Position numbers and translations under genes: made by a program. From assembly GCA_024741835.1 (NCBI GenBank), contig JAENRP010000136.1, positions 43,899 through 107,898 on the forward strand: a DNA stretch of 64,000 nt, read 5' to 3'. Shown here in pieces: positions 13,882-23,859 of the stretch. Position 1 is the stretch's first letter. Each line of letters opens with the position of its first letter. The stretch comes from Diplocarpon mali. Taxonomy: Eukaryota > Ascomycota > Leotiomycetes > Helotiales > Drepanopezizaceae. The notes under the pieces are model-generated. The model was not told the origin of the DNA. It saw only the letters and a program-made list of their open reading frames with translations, and searched no databases.

Positions 13882-14680
13882 TAATTCTCCTAATAGTAGA
13901 ACTATTGACTATTATATGATTCTTACTACTAAATAATCGATTAGGGAATTTGCTATATAGGAAAAGTCTTATAAGTCATTTATACTTATATCCTATTATT
14001 TTAAAAACTCTTAATAGATCTCGCTAAACCTAGTATAAAGCGCAGCTTAATAGAAAGAATTAAATACTAAGGATAGAATAATTCTAAAGGAGTATATCTC
14101 TAATAAGACTACTCTATTTTTTATATTTATAAGATAAGGCACTTTTATTAAGCTGGATTTTAATAGAAAGCCTAAGAAGGGTGATTTTCTTATTATTAGT
14201 AATAACTATATAAAAGTTATTAGCAATAATACACTTGAGAATAAAGCTGATTTAGAAGATTTCCTTATCGACTCTATTAATATAAAGAAGCCTTAATTGT
14301 TAAGATAGGGCGTAGTAGGAGAATCTTTTGCAAAGTTCTATATAACCTTTAGTATAATAAAAGGTAGTCTATTATTAAAGGCCCTTATAGGTAGAAGATT
14401 ATAGAATAATCTATTAATAGTAATGATTATAAAGGATTTATTTGCAAAAGATATATCTTAGCTGATAATATATCTAAAGAAGTATAAATAAGAACTTTTT
14501 AAAGATTTTACTAGTATTTAGAAGCTGGTTTAATAATTAGAGCTATAGTTATATAGCAATAAGTCTTAGATAAAGACTAAAGATATAGATAATAATATCA
14601 AAGCTAATAACCTAATTAACAAGACGATACTTTTTAAGAAGTATAGTACTAAAAAGCCTTATATAAAAACCCTTGATACG

Positions 14681-14703
14681 ACTCCTAGGCCCGGCCCGCA
14701 ACT
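14681..14703. repeat. Dispersed palindrome copy in ORF3
   Basis: Arms ACTCCTAGGCC and GGCCCGCAACT, in phase as T-P-R-P-G-P-Q-L. Counterpart in A2 at 54858-54880. Confidence 0.8.
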
Positions 14704-14788
14704 TGATCTAGCAAAGGGAAAGGCTAAGGAAGTGAAATCTATAGAATCTCCTGCCTCTCCTTCCTTTATTACCGACAATTCCCTTAAA

Positions 14789-14818
14789 GATAATAATAAT
14801 AATAATAATAATAATAAT
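14789..14818. repeat. AAT trinucleotide microsatellite inside ORF3
   Basis: About nine to ten AAT units in phase give a polyAsn run near the C-terminus of ORF3. In A2 the matching stretch (54736-54772) is interrupted, so length and purity differ between the copies. Confidence 0.8.
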
Positions 14819-15099
14819 GCTATTATATAAGTCTCTCTTCCTATTAGTAGAAGCTGCTAAAGTATACTAGCATCTGCCTAAACTATTAAAGCTCTTGCTA
14901 TATTAAGACCTATCTTATTAGATACTAATAGTAATACTATAAGAAGAAGTGGTCATTTAGTAAAGAGAGTATTATCTAATAATAGTTCTCCTTATCCTTT
15001 AAAGAGAACTAAGGAAAATTAATATCTAGGTTAATACTATTTTTAATTGTTTTTACAATTCTATAGCTTATTTGTTTGTTTTACTAGTTTCGTTTTCTA

Positions 15100-15122
15100 A
15101 CTCCTAGGCCTAGCCTATAAGT
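15100..15122. repeat. Dispersed palindrome copy downstream of ORF3
   Basis: Arms ACTCCTAGGCC and AGCCTATAAGT, after the ORF3 stop and so non-coding. Counterpart in A2 at 54431-54453. Confidence 0.8.
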
Positions 15123-15135
15123 GAAAAGTATATAA

Positions 15136-15190
15136 NNNNNNNNNNNNNNNNNNNNNNNNNNNNNNNNNNNNNNNNNNNNNNNNNNNNNNN
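15136..15190. other. Assembly gap (55 N)
   Basis: Run of N. The colinear inverted copy near 54405-54422 has only about ten extra bases of A/T-rich sequence here, so the gap length is probably a placeholder or a low-complexity dropout rather than 55 real bases. Confidence 0.9.
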
Positions 15191-15370
15191 ACTCTTCTTT
15201 TTTTCCTTTTACCTTTAATAATAATATGGCCCTAGTTTAGGCCTTTTAATATATTAGTTCTCCTGCACTTAGGGTTTGCTAATAATTAATATGCTATTAC
15301 CTTGACCTATATTATTTTATATTCTTTACTAATAGTAGTAGGAGCTACTACTTTTATTATTTAAGATATA

Positions 15371-15615
15371 TATAAAGACTTAAGATAGATAGGTCTTATA
15401 ATATATATTATATAATTGGCGTAGGATAGTAGGAGGATAAAAGGGCCACCTTCTATATATAAAGATAGCGCGCGTTACTATAAGTACTGAATATACTTTA
15501 TACTTGGGACTTGTTCCTAACATTTTGTCTAGGAGAGCCCGCTTATAGTGCTTCCTCCTTTTGTTTTTGGGTCTTCCCTTAGGCCTATTCTTGTGTTGTC
15601 TCCCCTCTGTTTTAT
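15371..15615 (+). repeat. Element A 3' LTR, truncated after about 245 bp
   Basis: Aligns to the first 245 bp of the LTR at 61531, with shared blocks such as TTGGCGTAGGA and GAGAGCCCGCTTATA. Homology ends at GTTTTAT, where copia element C begins. The inverted A2 LTR stops at almost the same LTR position. Confidence 0.85.
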
Positions 15616-16352
15616 AATATAAGCCTATTAACTATTTAAATCTTCTAAATATACTTTAATATAACTTCTTTACCTTAATAGCATTCTCTATAGCTAAGAC
15701 GACGCTTTATAATAAGTTCTAGTCTAGCTATATGCCTACTAAGGTGCGGGATAATAACGCGGATATATAGCACCTTCGCGCTAGCCACTTAAGTGCAAAG
15801 GCTCTCTAAGCGCTAGTCAAGTGCGCTAAGAGAGTGAAGATCAAGGGAATATAAAGGCTAAAGTGCCTTGCATATATAGTAGCATCTATTAGGCAAGTTA
15901 TTTCTCGCGCTACCTTTAAGAACCGATCTCTAAGGTCCTTCTTTAAGATCTCCTAGGATCTCTTTAACTTTTTAAATAACTTATACAATAGCTACTTATA
16001 GGTTCTTTTAATTAAAGACAAGTATAGTAGTATACTTTAGACGTTCCTATTAAGATCGAAGGATAGAGATGTAATTATAAAGGTCCTTTAGGCCTTTAAA
16101 GTATAGGTAAAACGCTAATATAGGCTTTCTATTTGCAAGATTAAGTAAGATAATAATACTTTAATAATCCCCTTAAGGGAAGACTCTCTTATAAAGTACT
16201 AAAGATAGGTAAAAGAGGAGGGAATCGATTTAGAGCTTACTCTTTCTTATATATACTAACCTAATAGAGGCGCGGAGCAAGTAAGAAGGGAGTTGATTAA
16301 ATGCTCTATTAAAATGAGGATCTACGCTAGGCTTTTAGCAAGCCTTTGGCCA
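15616..16352 (+). pseudogene. Element C integrase, N-terminal part (Ty1/copia)
   Basis: RIP-degraded copia integrase. After a few uninformative codons the HHCC region reads H-L-R-A-S-H-L-S-A-K-A-L near 15770, followed by a catalytic-core stretch with I-K-D-K-Y-S-S-I-L near 16010 and ending in R-I-Y-A-R-L-L-A-S-L-W-P at 16345. Element B then interrupts the gene, which resumes at 23865 with K-V-I-K-A-T-I-Y-L-Y-N. Gag and protease are missing: the left end abuts the truncated LTR of element A directly, so this copy is 5'-truncated. Confidence 0.8.
16348..16352. repeat. Target-site duplication of element B, left copy
   Basis: GGCCA here and GGCCA at 23860-23864 flank element B exactly. Confidence 0.9.
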
Positions 16353-16659
16353 TGTAACGACATAGAACCGCCAAAGTGCGAGATCAAGTATAGGAGTAAG
16401 AAGTGGTGCAAAAGGCGTATTCTATAGGTCTAATACGAAGGAAACGAAGAAGTTAGAGAACCTTCCTTAGGGGAGAGCCCTTCTTCCTTATATATATAGC
16501 AGCTAGGAGCTCTATTGCCCGCTTATGTGATATTATATAAGAATATCCTTTTGTACCTTCGGGGTCGATTTGAGAAAACCTTATATCAAATCGAGATTGC
16601 GAAACCTTAGAACGCTATACTCTTAGGTAATTGCACTAAGTGGAGGTGCAGCTGTTATA
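16353..16659 (-). repeat. Element B LTR (3' LTR in element orientation)
   Basis: 307 bp from TGTAACGACA to CTGTTATA, matching 23553-23859 throughout. The terminal C of GTTACA has become T. Confidence 0.93.
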
Positions 16660-16676
16660 CTACCCTCCCCCTTTAA
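16660..16676 (-). promoter_or_regulatory. Element B polypurine tract
   Basis: On the minus strand the sequence next to the LTR reads AAAGGGGGAGGGTAG, a typical plus-strand primer for retrotransposon DNA synthesis, directly abutting the LTR. Confidence 0.8.
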
Positions 16677-17062
16677 GAACGCTTGCCTATAAGCGTTAGT
16701 AGGTTGTAATGATTTTTATACGGTAATGTACTTAGCGCGTTATTATATAAACGGTACCGTTCTATATTTGGTTTAGCGTAAGTCGCATTATGCATTTAAA
16801 TTTGTTTTTCCCCTTATAGGATCTTCCTTCCTTAGCATAACAATTATATATAATCGCATAGGTCCCCTACTCCTACTACTATAGCGTAAGGCTAATGCAT
16901 AGTAGTAGAAACAATTACTACTACTACTACTAACTACTATAAGTAAGTTTGCCTTAGTCTGGGGTCGAATCGCGTTTAATACGCGTAGTGCTAATTCCCC
17001 TACTATTAGGCGCCCTTGCGGTAGCCTACTGCGTTTATTATTGCTAGTGCGTGCGGCGCCTT
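16677..17062. other. Element B 3' region upstream of the antisense gene
   Basis: No domain on the minus strand. On the plus strand it would be the upstream region of the antisense gene and contains short CTA repeats (16870-16940). In-frame plus-strand sequence rich in Cys codons starts around 17025, so the gene may begin earlier than its first ATG. Confidence 0.4.
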
Positions 17063-17840
17063 ATGCGCAATATTACATACGAGTGCGAGTTTAAATCGGA
17101 GCGTAGTAAGAAGTGCTACTAGTGCTAGGAGTAGAAGGCGGAGTGCATTCCTATAAGTATCCTAAATCGAGTCTAGAGACTTAGTCGCGCTAATACTTAT
17201 TTATAGCTTCCTTCCTATATCGGTGAGGAGTTCGCGGCGCTGTCCGCGGCCCTTAAGGAGTGGCAGAGGGAGGCTCCCTAGTAGCAAGAGGGGGACGACG
17301 ACAACAACGACAAGGACGCGCGTGCGGTTTCGGCGGGGAACCGCGAGATGCTCTATTAGGAGGCGGTCCAGCGCACCCAGATTCTCGTCAACCTCCTGCT
17401 AGTGGCCAGCGCGGAGGCTCCGACTAGCCGCTCCTAACTAGAGCGTGCTAGCCTTGCGGAGCTCTGCTCTATAGCTAAGGCTACAGCAAGCCAGCTAGAG
17501 GGGATCCGGGCGACAGTTGCCGTAAGTTAAACCTGAATTAGTATCGAATCGACCGCTGACTTTCTAATAGGAGCGCGGCGACCTTATCGAGTCCTGGCTG
17601 GCGAGGTTGGAGCAATCCAGCCGAACTGTGGCGGCGGAGTCTCTTGTAGGGGGAGGGGGGCTTGCAGTGGCGAGGGTAGCGTCGGGCGCGGCGGCTAGTA
17701 GGGCGGCGCCAGCGGCAGCAAGAGGAGGAGGTCGGGGTCGTTCTGGGCGGAGGCGTATTTAAGAGGCGAGCTCTAGCTCTAGAACGGAGTTGGAGCTTGT
17801 CTCCCTAAGCGCAGAGGAGGAGGGGTCGGAGGAGTTGTAA
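17063..17840 (+). pseudogene. Antisense, intron-bearing Cys-rich gene inside element B
   Basis: Plus-strand gene opposite to gag-pol, between the chromodomain and the 3' LTR. Exon 1 (17063-17521; nearest in-frame ATG, true start perhaps upstream) has a Cys cluster (E-C-E-F, K-K-C-Y-x-C, A-E-C-I-P) and then an acidic helical region (E-E-F-A-A-L-S-A-A-L-K-E-W). A 49-bp phase-0 intron separates exon 2 (17571-17840), which is Gly/Ala/Arg-rich (G-G-G-R-G-R-S-G-R-R-R) and ends E-E-L-stop. Total about 240 codons. It is much more GC-rich than its surroundings. Stops are TAG/TAA at Gln positions. The Cys pattern suggests a small zinc-binding, possibly nucleic-acid-binding protein, which is inference. 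It could be a captured host gene or an accessory gene of the element. Confidence 0.65.
17522..17570 (+). other. Spliceosomal intron in the antisense gene of element B
   Basis: GTAAGT at the 5' end, a CTGAC branch-like motif at 17556-17560 and TAG at 17568-17570. Length and motifs fit a fungal intron, and removing it joins two long readable frames in phase 0. Confidence 0.7.
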
Positions 17841-17959
17841 AGGGAGGGGGCAGTTGGCCCAGCGTTATTGTTTTTTTATTTTTATTATTTTTCTCCTTTT
17901 TTTTTTTTTTTTTATTTGTATTTTTAGATTTGTTTATTAACCTATTTCGCATCCGGCCT
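17841..17959. repeat. T-rich tract between the antisense gene and B pol
   Basis: 17869-17936 is almost pure T with a few A and C. It lies between the convergent ends of the antisense gene and the minus-strand gag-pol, where it could serve as a 3' UTR or terminator region. That role is a guess. Confidence 0.5.
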
Positions 17960-20900
17960 ATTATCTTTTAAGTGATTATAATCATCTATACTACTTTCCT
18001 AAGCCTTTAGCCAAGCTTATAGGTTCTAAGGTGGTCCTAGCTTTGTAGGATTGGTCTGATAAAAGTCGCGAATCTTATATAAGGATCTTACAAAATTTAA
18101 GGTATAATACTAACTCGAATCGGGGTTATAACTAGTCCATTTGACCTAGTACTCTAGCTTTCCTTAAGATAGGCATACACCTAGTATCTTAGACACTTTA
18201 TACTCTTCTTACTTAGCAATCTTTTCTATAGTAGGCTAGGGTTATTCTTAACCTAGCAAAGGGTTTTGCAGATCTTTGAATAGTAGCTCTAGCGCAAAGA
18301 TATTATATATTATAGAACCTATAGGCAGCTTAATCTAATATGAATTACCTACCTTCTTAAGAACCTCAAAAGGACTATCCTATTAATTAGCTAGTTTCCT
18401 ACTAAGGCGGTAGTTCTTAAGATTTTTTATCAAAAGGTAGACTATATCTCTAGGTTTCCAATCAATCTCCTTTCAGTATTGATTCGTAGACTTACGCATT
18501 TTCTCTTAGGCGCGTTCTATATTGCCTTTCGCTACTTCTTAAGCTGCGTGCATCCTTTTTGCTATTAGCTTAGCTTTTGCTTAATTCAATTTCTCCTATA
18601 GGCTGGACGTTTTTAAAGAGATCTAGTCCTAACTTATTTAAGGCGCAACTCTATACTTAAGCTAATATAGGGTTATACCGATCGAAGCGTAAGGTAGAGT
18701 CGATTGCGTATAATCTATTAATAGAATCAATTCATTCTAATTATCTTAATAGTAATTAACAAAAGGCCTTAGCCTTAAATTAATATACTTATTCATAATC
18801 TCTATTTGGCCGTTAGTCTCCTTATAGTACGCTATAGAGAGTTTAATCTTGATACTAATAATATAGTAGAACTCTCTTTAAAATGAGGAGACGAATTGGG
18901 GGCCTCGGTCTAAGGTAATTGTCTCTAGAGTGTGGCCGAATTAATATATCTATTAAACGAATAATCAGGCAGTTCCTTAAGCGTTAATATCTTTTTAATA
19001 AGGAATCGTAATAGCGCTTTTACTAAGTCGGTCTATAAAAACCAGGATTCGATTAAAACTGTGCTTATTAGGAGGGAAATCCTTAAAATCTATATATAAG
19101 TGCTATATAGGATAATTAGGAATAGGAAGGGGCTGTAGGAGACCTTGTTATTTAATTGTCTTTAAATGCGAGAATTGATAAGGTCTGCAGTTTGCGACGA
19201 ATCTTTTGCAGTCCGAACTTATCCTAACCTAATAGTACTTAAGAGCGAGTAGCTAGTAGGTCTTTAAGCTACTAGGGTGCGCGCTTAAAGGTTGGTTATA
19301 AGCTTTTTAAATTAGACGAGTGTATAAGGGAGTGTTATAGTATATGCAGAGACGCTCCTTAAAGTAAAGCAATCTGTCTTTTAAGGAGTAGTTCTTAGGG
19401 AGGTCGGCGCGAATCTCTTGAAAGGATTTGCAATTATCTTAATAAAGCTTCTCGATTAAATTAAAGGAATCCTTAGGTCGATTCGGGGTCGAATCGGAAT
19501 TATCGGTTAATATTAGGGTAAGGGTGCCTTCGGCAGATTCGGCGAGAAATTTATCAGCCAGTTTAGTATTAATTCGGGGGTCTAACTGGGCTAGGGAAAA
19601 CAGAACCTAGGATCGGCTATCTAGCTTCGCTTGCTTATAAACTGGCATATCCTACTCTTAGTAGCTAAGAATATCGGCCTTTTGGTTATCTTTGCTAAGA
19701 GTATATACGATTCGAAAATTGAAGTTAGATAGGAATTCTATCTATTGATACTATTTCGCAATTAGAACCTTAGTAGTTATAAAGTACTTAAGGGAGCGGT
19801 GATCTAAGTAAATATCAACTTGCTCCTTAAGTGATATAAGCTTAGGTCTCTATTTGTAATAGGATTTAATAATAGTAAAGAGTTCCTTATTGTATATTTC
19901 CTAATTAGGTTTATAGCTAGAGAGTATATGCAAATAGAAGCCAATTGGGTACTATTGCTTATTAAAGTGCTGCTAAGAAAGTACTTTGGCGATAATGCTA
20001 TTAGAAGCATTAGTTTCTAGCTTTATAAGCAAGTCGGGGTCAAAATGGTAAATCTGCTGAATTGAGAGCAACTGCTTGCAAAGCTCTTTAAAAGCGATTC
20101 GGCACTCTTCTATTTAATTCTAAGGTACCGTTAGTCGGGTTAGAACTGAGAGGGGTTTGGCGATTAGCCTAAAGTTGCAAATGAATTGTTAGTAGAACCT
20201 GTAAAATCTTAGGTAGGACTTCACTCTAGTGATAGTTTTTAAGTACCTCTAGTTGCGCAGCAGTTCGACCTTTTTAAGGTCCGGTTCGATCCTAGTTATT
20301 ATTAGAATATATTTAAAATATCGAGTTCAAGTAATATAGAACTTACACTTTTTAATATCTACTTAAAGGCCAGCCTCTAAGAGTCGTTTCAGCACCTTTT
20401 CGATATGACCCTAGTGCTCTTTAATATTCTTTAAGTAAATTAAAATATTATCTAAATACGCTATATAAAAATCATTTAAGTAATTTAAAAGAATGTCATT
20501 TATATACTACTAATAAGTACTAGGTCTATTATAGAGGCCGAATAGGAGAACCTTATATTTATAGGATCTATACCTTGTTCGAAAGGTAGTATATTCCTTT
20601 AATTTAGGGTCTATTTGTATCCGATTGAAAGCGGCCCGAATATCTAGTTTTGTAAAAATCTTGGCTTTGGATACTCGCCCTAAAAGCTCGTCTATCCTCA
20701 GAATCGGGTAAGCGTCTTTTTGAGTTAGTGCGTTTAGCTTTTGATAGTCTATGCAAAATCGGAGGCTACTATCGGCCTTCTTTATAAATAGCACTAGCGA
20801 AGTAAAGGGGCTAGTACTTGTCTTAATAAAGCCTTTATCTAAATTCTCGAGTAAGTACTCCTTTATAACCTTAAGCTCCTTAGTAGATTGACGGTAGAGG

Positions 20901-23244
20901 GGCGAATAGGCGTTAGGCAGGGGCCCTTCTAGCTGTATCTTATAATCGTAGTATTAATAGGGAGGGAGGGTATCTGCATCCCTTTTTAAGAAAGCTTATC
21001 TTAAAGATTGGTACTATTTTAAGAGTCGATTATTAATCAGCTTTTTAATATTAGGACTCTTAGGCTTATATCTTTCCTTTAAAATCCTATCTACTTTATA
21101 AATACTGGTTTAAAAGAACTCCGTCTCCTTACGCTTTATATTATAATAAAAGGCGTTAGTACTGATTTCGCAAATAGGAACTGCAGCTTTAGGGCATTTG
21201 CGAATAGGGTCAGATTATAGTCGATTTGTATTGGACTGTTTTCCTAGATCTGGCTTAGTCATAAGCAAGGGCGCTGGCCTAGTAATAGCAATAGGGATCT
21301 TGCGCCTAGCTAGAGCTATTAAATTGACGTAGGACTATCTTCTATTGATCTGTCGAGCTTCGTCTATAGCCATTTCTCATTCTCTGCGATTGACGTCGGC
21401 TTAATAATCGGATCGGATCCGAAGTCCTTTAAAAGGGGGAAGACGGATGAGAATTTCCTTTGCGAATTAAGGAGATAGGGGATAATATAAAGGCTATACA
21501 AATCGGTTTTCCTTTAGATTAAGTTTCAATCGAAATCGGCGCATCTATTTGACTTTAATAATAGCGTTGCGCTAGCCTAGGTTAAGAATAACCTAGGGGC
21601 AGTTGTAAATACGCCTTCTATTAATTGTTAAGTGAAAGCGCATATAGTGCGTAGCTTGCGCGCAAATGGTATTTTGAAATCTATAGATAGGAATAGGGGC
21701 TAAAAGAGGAAGAATTTTAGAGCCAGTTGCTCTCGAAAGACGTATAGAAAGGGAACGATTTAAAAACAAGTAACTAAGGGCTTTAGTGTCTACTAAAGCT
21801 AATAACGATACTCTAAGTCTATTTATACTAATAGTATAAGAGGTTAGGAATTGCTTCCCTTCTATTAAAGAGTTAAGATCTAGCTTCAATAAGTCGCACT
21901 TTCGCAGGCCTAAGTAGGAGTCTTTTCCTAGGCCTTTTCGTTTTTCTAATCTTCCTCTATTTCGACCCTATTCTCAATTGAGTTTAAAGTCGGATCAGCT
22001 TCCTTTATATCTTCTAAGGCATTGATCTTGCTTATAAAAGGGCACTCGGTCTTATAGTGACCAGTTTTGCCATAGGTCTAGTAGGTAGCTTACTTAAGAG
22101 GTAAAGCAGGAGAACTAGCCTTAGCTGGCGTGTCTTAGCGAAAAGGGGTAGTCGGCTTTAGGGCTAGTGTCCTAGAAGCTTAGGTGGTACTTCCGGCGCT
22201 CGGACCGCGAGCGGTCTTATTAAAGAGCGAACCGGATGTCTTCTAGTATAATACTAGGATCGCCTTGCTTCTAGTCGAAGGGTTGAGAAGTTAATTACTT
22301 CGGCGTTTAGCATCGAGGGCGTTCAATTGGTTGATTATAATAGTATAGTCCTTCCCTTAGGAGGCCTTAGCTAGAGCGCAGGCAGATCTAAGCTAGGGGG
22401 TAATCTTATTCTATATAAAGAAGAACTACTCAGATCTTAAGACCTCTTCCTAGATTGCAGCAGATTGGAATCAGGCTTAAAACTAAGGAAAAGTTTCTTT
22501 AGAATGACCGGCTTCCCTTATATAGAGGTAATAAAAAGTAGATCGAAACAGGTTTACCTCTTAATTAGTCAAAAAGTAACTGCTTAGCAGTTCTACTATT
22601 TCTTGATAGTTCCGAAAGGGGTTAGTTTCCGAAAGGTACTAGGGTTCAAGGTACGTTCAAGCTTATCCTATAGTAGATCCCTAAATAAGGGCTCAGCGAG
22701 CTCGCTCATTCAGATACAGGTTGGCGTTGACTTATAGTCAGTCTCAGACTGAAGCTAACTACTGCTTATACATTAAGGAGGTTCTATCGTCAAGGGGGGT
22801 GATCTTTTCGGTTAGCTGAATTTTTAGCCGTTTTGTATCCGTATCGACTTTCGGAGGAGGCTAAGTCTCGCGAGGGTAGGTGGAATCTCGCTTAGTAGTC
22901 TGATATACGCGCTAAGCCGTCTCTTAACTTTAACAAGCTAGGGTCTTTAGGCTAGAGATAGCCTAGGCAATCCGGCTAATCTTGCTTTGCAGTTATCAAT
23001 TAGATTAGTCTTAGCGTTATATAGATTCCTTTAAACCTAAGACTATTCCTTATAAGACGTTCGGGTTCGAAAAGTCTTATTTATCTCAGTTGGCTTAGCT
23101 ATATTATTATGGTCTCTTGCCCTTGGCAGCAGAGGAAGGTCCGACCCTAAGGGCTAGAGTAGGGGTACTTCCTATAGAAGCTGGTTCCTTAAATGAACTA
23201 GGTATATTCTATATTTGCTAACTTCCAGCTAGTAGGGAATTCAT
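17960..23244 (-). pseudogene. Element B gag-pol polyprotein (chromovirus), RIP-degraded
   Basis: Minus-strand reading starts at ATG 23244 (M-N-S-L-L-A-G-S). Gag is followed by a CCHC knuckle near 22060 (Y-G-K-T-G-H-Y-K-T-E-C). Protease lies at 21593-21889 with L-V-D-T-K-A replacing the D-S/T-G-A motif. Reverse transcriptase spans about 20300-20950, where 285 bp are open: L-R-F-C-I-D-Y-Q-K-L-N-A-L and F-T-K-L-D-I-R-A-A-F-N are intact. RNase H is near 19700-20250. Integrase, from the zinc domain near 19250 through the core, spans about 18300-19300. A decayed chromodomain (I-L-I-x-D-S-R-L-L and later T-L-E-P-I) ends the protein near 18000. Order and chromodomain place it in the Ty3/gypsy chromoviruses. 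Stops are mostly at Gln or Trp codons. Confidence 0.88.
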
Positions 23245-23552
23245 TTTACCGATTTTAGTTTTAATAGGGATTCGGTTAAAAAGGGGTTCTATAGAAAAAG
23301 GGTTCCGGTAGTATAGTGCTCTTCTAACTTCTGCCTATAGCGCTTTTATAAAAGGAGTAGTTGAGAAAATCCGGCTAATGAAAGCGTTCTTCGATTATAC
23401 TAGTTAATAAGCTACACTTAAGCTCTTAGTTTATCTAAGAGATCTTTAAGATCCTGACTCTATTAAAAGTCGAAATAACCGCAAATCGATTTTCAAAAGG
23501 GGTAGGATATTATTAAAAGCTGTCCCTAGTAGAGAAGAACTTCTTTATTTAA
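23245..23552. other. Element B 5' leader (minus orientation)
   Basis: About 300 bp between the 5' LTR and the gag ATG of the minus-strand element. The primer-binding site should lie just left of 23553, but no clear tRNA complement can be read. Confidence 0.5.
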
Positions 23553-23859
23553 TATAATAATATAGAACCGCTAAAGTGCAAGATTAAGTATAGGAGCAAG
23601 AAGTGGTATAAAAGGCGTATTCTATAGGTCTAATATAAAGGAAACGAAGAAGTTAGAGAACCCTCCTTAGGGGAGAGCCCTTCTTCCTTATATATATAGT
23701 AGCTAGGAGCTCTATTGCCTGCTTACGTGATATTATGTAAGAATATCCTTTTATACCTTCGGGGTCGATTCGAGAAAACCCTGCATCGAATCGAGATTGC
23801 GAAACCTTAGAACGCTGTACTCCTAGGTAATTGCACTAAGTGGAGGTGCAGCCGTTACA
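23553..23859 (-). repeat. Element B LTR (5' LTR in element orientation)
   Basis: 307 bp ending in an intact GCCGTTACA. The left end TATAATAATA corresponds to TGTAACGACA in the other LTR, a clean set of RIP-type changes. Confidence 0.93.

Larger units (their letters stand above)
11618..15022 (+). pseudogene. Element A ORF3: unrecognised 1134-aa protein, RIP-degraded
   Basis: ATG at 11618 opens a frame of exactly 1135 codons ending in TAA at 15020-15022, with TAA/TAG only at Gln-like positions. It begins M-A-S-G-S-K-P. The first third reads as helical (E/K/L-rich). A Lys/Asp/Asn-rich stretch at 14570-14820 ends in an Asn run encoded by an AAT microsatellite (about 14789-14818), and the C-terminus is basic with Ser/Pro. 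No catalytic signature or membrane protein layout is obvious, so no function is proposed. Four palindrome copies (12452, 12629, 13859, 14681) are all in phase. The inverted copy at 54533-57952 is colinear, with 1140 codons and its ATG mutated to ATA. The pairing of ORF3 with ORF2 in both copies suggests they travel together. Confidence 0.75.
15023..15370. other. Element A 3' non-coding region with assembly gap
   Basis: Between the ORF3 stop and the 3' LTR. It holds a palindrome copy (15100-15122), a run of 55 N and T-rich sequence. The stretch just before the LTR has no strong polypurine tract. Confidence 0.6.
1..15615 (+). mobile_element. Element A: giant Ty3/gypsy-like LTR retrotransposon with two extra ORFs
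   Basis: Reading left to right there is an LTR cut by the window edge (1-400), a Ty3/gypsy gag-pol, two additional long reading frames, and a truncated 3' LTR (15371-15615). The right LTR fragment matches the LTR copy at 61531-62067 and the window-start LTR, and the inverted copy A2 (53980-61530) keeps ORF2-ORF3-LTR in the same order, so the extra ORFs belong to the mobile unit. More than 14.9 kb lies inside it, roughly 2.5 times a typical fungal Ty3/gypsy element. Alternative: a normal element followed by an unrelated insertion that was later copied with it. The shared order in both copies argues against this but does not exclude it. Confidence 0.75.
16353..23859 (-). mobile_element. Element B: full-length Ty3/gypsy chromovirus, minus strand
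   Basis: 7507 bp bounded by two 307-bp LTRs that begin TGTAAC and end GTTACA (or RIP-mutated forms), with a perfect 5-bp duplication GGCCA. Gag-pol lies on the minus strand (17960-23244). A polypurine tract sits beside the left LTR, as expected for a minus-strand element. B is inserted in the integrase gene of copia element C and so is younger than C. A GC-rich spliced gene on the plus strand (17063-17840) occupies its 3' part. LTR differences are C/T and G/A transitions. Confidence 0.93.

Noticed and set aside
7686..15022. ORF2 and ORF3 as env-like glycoproteins
   Set aside because: No signal peptide, cysteine pattern or C-terminal membrane anchor is visible; the position alone is not enough.
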